The notes below the pieces were generated by a model. That model was given only the letters and a program-made list of their open reading frames with translations. It was not told the origin of the DNA and searched no databases. Positions 5,015-6,828 of a stretch of 6,828 nt of DNA are shown here, one piece after another. The first letter of the stretch is position 1. Each line of letters begins with the position of its first letter. Source of the stretch: Alistipes sp. UBA943 (GTDB taxonomy: Bacteria > Bacteroidota > Bacteroidia > Bacteroidales > Rikenellaceae). Location of the stretch: positions 13,213-20,040 of the forward strand of contig DBDB01000068.1 in assembly GCA_002293345.1 (NCBI GenBank). The letters run 5' to 3'. Made by a program: the position numbers and the translations under genes.

Positions 5015-5824
5015 ATGAAAATTATAGTATGCATAAAACAGGTCCCCGACACGACGGAGATCAAACTGGATCCAGTGAAGGGTACGTTGATTCGCGAGGG
5101 GGTGCCGTCGATCATGAATCCCGATGATAAGGGTGGATTGGAGTTGGCGTTGCAACTCAAGGAGCGTCATGGTGCCGAAGTGACGGTCGTCACGATGGGC
5201 CCGCCGCAAGCGGAAGCCATTCTGCGTGAGGCGTTTGCGATGGGTGTCGATCGAGCTATCCTGCTGTCGGACCGCAAGTTTGCCGGTGCCGACACGTTGG
5301 CCACATCGAACACGTTAGCCGGAGCGTTACGCAAGTTAGAGTACGACCTGATCATCACGGGACGCCAGGCGATCGACGGTGACACGGCACAGGTGGGTCC
5401 TCAGATTGCCGAACTGTTGGATTTGCCGCAGGTCACGTACGTAGAAGGCATTTCCCCCGCCCAAGCTATGCCTTTGGCAAGCACCCCCGAGGGTATTGTT
5501 TTCAGCGTTAAGAAAGCCACCGAAGAGGGATACGAGCATCTGGAAGTGGCGGCGCCGTGTTTGATGACGGTACTCTCGTCGGCCGAAAAACCACGCTACA
5601 TGTCGGTACGCGGTATCGTGGAGGCGTTTGACAAACCGATGACGATGTGGGGATTCGACGATCTCGATGTGGACGAGTCTCGTATCGGACTGAACGGTTC
5701 ACCGACACGGGTGGCACGATCGTTCGGCAAAACGATGAAATCGGCCGGAAGCGTCCACGAGGTGGAACCAGAACAGGCTGTGGAGTTGATTATCAACAAG
5801 TTACGTGAAAAATACATTCTATAA
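5015..5824 (+). CDS. etfB: Electron transfer flavoprotein, beta subunit (EtfB)
   Basis: Forms a heterodimer with EtfA and passes electrons to Bcd. With the start at 5015 (MKIIVCIKQVPDT) it has 269 residues, the normal size; an in-frame GTG at 4985 would add ten residues that belong to the leader hairpin and is rejected. Recognised motifs are NPDDKGGLELAL (35-46), LLSDRKFAGADTLATS (83-98) and GRQAIDGDTAQVGPQIAE (116-133). The last two resemble EtfB of anaerobes such as Megasphaera and Acidaminococcus, whose ETFs bifurcate electrons from NADH to ferredoxin and crotonyl-CoA. Bifurcation here is an inference from resemblance and context; a non-bifurcating ETF is possible. The stop is one base before the etfA start, so the two are translated together. 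Confidence 0.94.
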   Translation: MKIIVCIKQVPDTTEIKLDPVKGTLIREGVPSIMNPDDKGGLELALQLKERHGAEVTVVTMGPPQAEAILREAFAMGVDRAILLSDRKFAGADTLATSNTLAGALRKLEYDLIITGRQAIDGDTAQVGPQIAELLDLPQVTYVEGISPAQAMPLASTPEGIVFSVKKATEEGYEHLEVAAPCLMTVLSSAEKPRYMSVRGIVEAFDKPMTMWGFDDLDVDESRIGLNGSPTRVARSFGKTMKSAGSVHEVEPEQAVELIINKLREKYIL

Positions 5825-5825
5825 T

Positions 5826-6815
5826 ATGGCGAACAACAACTTTAAGAACGTATTTGTATTCGCCGAGCAGCGGGGCGGAGTGATTCAACCCGTGGCGCGC
5901 GAGCTGTTGGGCAAAGCGCGATCGTTGGCCGACACGCTGGGTGAAAAGGTGTGTGCTGTGCTGTTGGGAAGTGGGGTAGAGGGACTCGCTGCGGAGTGTA
6001 TCGCCCATGGTGCCGATGTGGTTTATGTGGTCGACGCTGCGCAGTTAAATGCGTATGTCACAGAACCTTACGCGCAAGCGATCACGCATATCGTGCGTAC
6101 CTATATGCCCTCCATTTTACTGCTCGGTGCCACGACGATCGGACGCGATTTGGGTCCCCGCCTCTCGGCACGGCTCACGACGGGTCTCACGGCAGACTGC
6201 ACGGGTCTTGAAATCGGTGATGACCGCAATCTGATGATGACACGTCCTGCATTCGGAGGTAACCTGATGGCCACGATCGTGTGCAAGGAGCATCGCCCCC
6301 AAATGTCGACGGTGCGTCCGGGTGTGATGACCGCCTTGACGGCGGACGCGACACGTAAAGGTAGTGTGGAGCGTGTCACAGTGCCGTTCGATGCCACGAA
6401 GTTCCGTGTCACGATCAAAGAATCGGTCACCGAATCCAGGGAGAAAGTCGACATCACGGAGGCCAAGATCCTTGTGTCGGGTGGACGTGGCGCTCAATCC
6501 GTCTTCCCACAGCTACGCGAACTGGCCCGCTTGATGGATGCCGATACGTCGGCATCCAGGGCTGTCGTCGACAGCGGCGTGGTGGAACACCAGCGCCAAG
6601 TGGGCCAGACGGGCAAAACGGTACGTCCGGATGTCTATTTCGCAATGGGTATCTCGGGAGCGATCCAGCATCTGGCGGGCATGGAGGAGTCCGAGACGAT
6701 CATTGCGGTGAATAAAGACAAATTCGCCCCGATTTTTCAGGTCGCGGATTTGGGTATCGTTGGGGATGTGAATAAGATCGTACCGCTACTCATCGAGAGG
6801 CTCAAAACGAAATAA
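5826..6815 (+). CDS. etfA: Electron transfer flavoprotein, alpha subunit (EtfA)
   Basis: FAD-binding partner of EtfB. The start at 5826 (MANNNFKNVFVFAEQ) sits one base after the etfB stop in TAATATG and gives 329 residues, full length. An in-frame GTG at 5805 lies inside etfB and is less likely. The C-terminal FAD domain is complete: SGGRG (218-222), SRAVVDSG (244-251), QVGQTGKTVRPD (258-269), the family signature starting VYFAMGISGAIQHLAGM (270-286) and running to AVN (296), then VADLGIVGDVNKIVPLL (306-322). There is no added ferredoxin domain. The last 13 nt of the window after the stop show nothing. Oddity: a cluster of three short-loop hairpins in the codons of the FAD domain. Confidence 0.95.
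   Translation: MANNNFKNVFVFAEQRGGVIQPVARELLGKARSLADTLGEKVCAVLLGSGVEGLAAECIAHGADVVYVVDAAQLNAYVTEPYAQAITHIVRTYMPSILLLGATTIGRDLGPRLSARLTTGLTADCTGLEIGDDRNLMMTRPAFGGNLMATIVCKEHRPQMSTVRPGVMTALTADATRKGSVERVTVPFDATKFRVTIKESVTESREKVDITEAKILVSGGRGAQSVFPQLRELARLMDADTSASRAVVDSGVVEHQRQVGQTGKTVRPDVYFAMGISGAIQHLAGMEESETIIAVNKDKFAPIFQVADLGIVGDVNKIVPLLIERLKTK
6536..6597 (+). other. Three consecutive hairpins inside the etfA coding sequence
   Basis: GGATGCCGA (6536-6544) and TCGGCATCC (6549-6557) form a perfect 9-bp stem with loop TACG. GCTGTC (6561-6566) and GACAGC (6570-6575) form a 6-bp stem with loop GTC. GGCGTGGTG (6576-6584) pairs with 6588-6597 as 9 bp with one bulged G (6593) and loop GAA. The arrangement mirrors the kamD cluster at 672-738. 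The encoded peptide (DADTSASRAVVDSGVVEHQR) is ordinary for EtfA. Confidence 0.8.
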
Positions 6816-6828
6816 AATCACCCCCTCC

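Noticed and set aside
3871..5076. 12-bp palindromes TGGGGATCCCCA (3871-3882) and ACTGGATCCAGT (5065-5076)
   Set aside because: Both lie in ordinary coding sequence and about two such palindromes are expected by chance in a window of this length.
1..6828. tRNA or rRNA genes
   Set aside because: No tRNA-like TTCGA arm with matching acceptor stem, and no rRNA-like stretch, was recognised on either strand.

Overview
The window looks like chromosome of an amino-acid-fermenting, strictly anaerobic Bacteroidales bacterium (Porphyromonas- or Alistipes-like; I cannot fix the genus). The grounds are: a Bacteroidetes-type -7 box (TATCTTTG) before the first gene, AT-rich leaders instead of Shine-Dalgarno sites, moderately GC-rich coding sequence, and the combination of vitamin-B12-dependent lysine 5,6-aminomutase with a butyrate-forming acyl-CoA dehydrogenase/ETF set.

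Region 1 (1-617) carries no intact gene, but it is not empty. Read on the minus strand it holds two tandem, startless 3'-end modules (339-148 and 564-361) of a FISUMP-like surface-protein domain (Fibrobacter succinogenes major paralogous domain family). Each runs from an LPAxGYR motif to a C-terminal FSLRCIKI and a TAA. The first 11 bases are the end of a third copy on the plus strand. The tail-to-tail arrangement explains a perfect 22-bp inverted repeat (1-22 / 137-158). Two stem-loops lie in the gap between the convergent ends. The kamD promoter (563-593) abuts the truncated edge of the second module.

Region 2 (618-2947) is kamD-kamE, the two subunits of adenosylcobalamin/PLP-dependent lysine 5,6-aminomutase, 2 nt apart. 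The active-site residues I could check are present. Three back-to-back perfect hairpins lie inside the first 40 codons of kamD.

Region 3 (2948-6828) is the butyrate-forming end of the pathway: a lone beta subunit of an AtoA-type CoA-transferase overlapping a short-chain acyl-CoA dehydrogenase (bcd), then etfB and etfA. Two intergenic gaps (before the CoA-transferase gene and before etfB) share a 58-nt element (45/58 identical) ending in a TTTG box. The locus therefore probably has three transcription starts (kamDE, atoA-bcd, etfBA), all plus strand.

Together: KamDE moves the terminal amino group of D-lysine or L-beta-lysine. Enzymes not in this window convert the product to acetoacetate and crotonyl-CoA. 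The CoA-transferase exchanges CoA between acetoacetate and butyryl-CoA, and Bcd with EtfAB reduces crotonyl-CoA to butyryl-CoA. The CoA-transferase alpha subunit and the middle lysine-pathway genes (kdd, kce, kal) are not here. The most unusual items are the FISUMP 3'-end module array and the tandem hairpin clusters within kamD and etfA.
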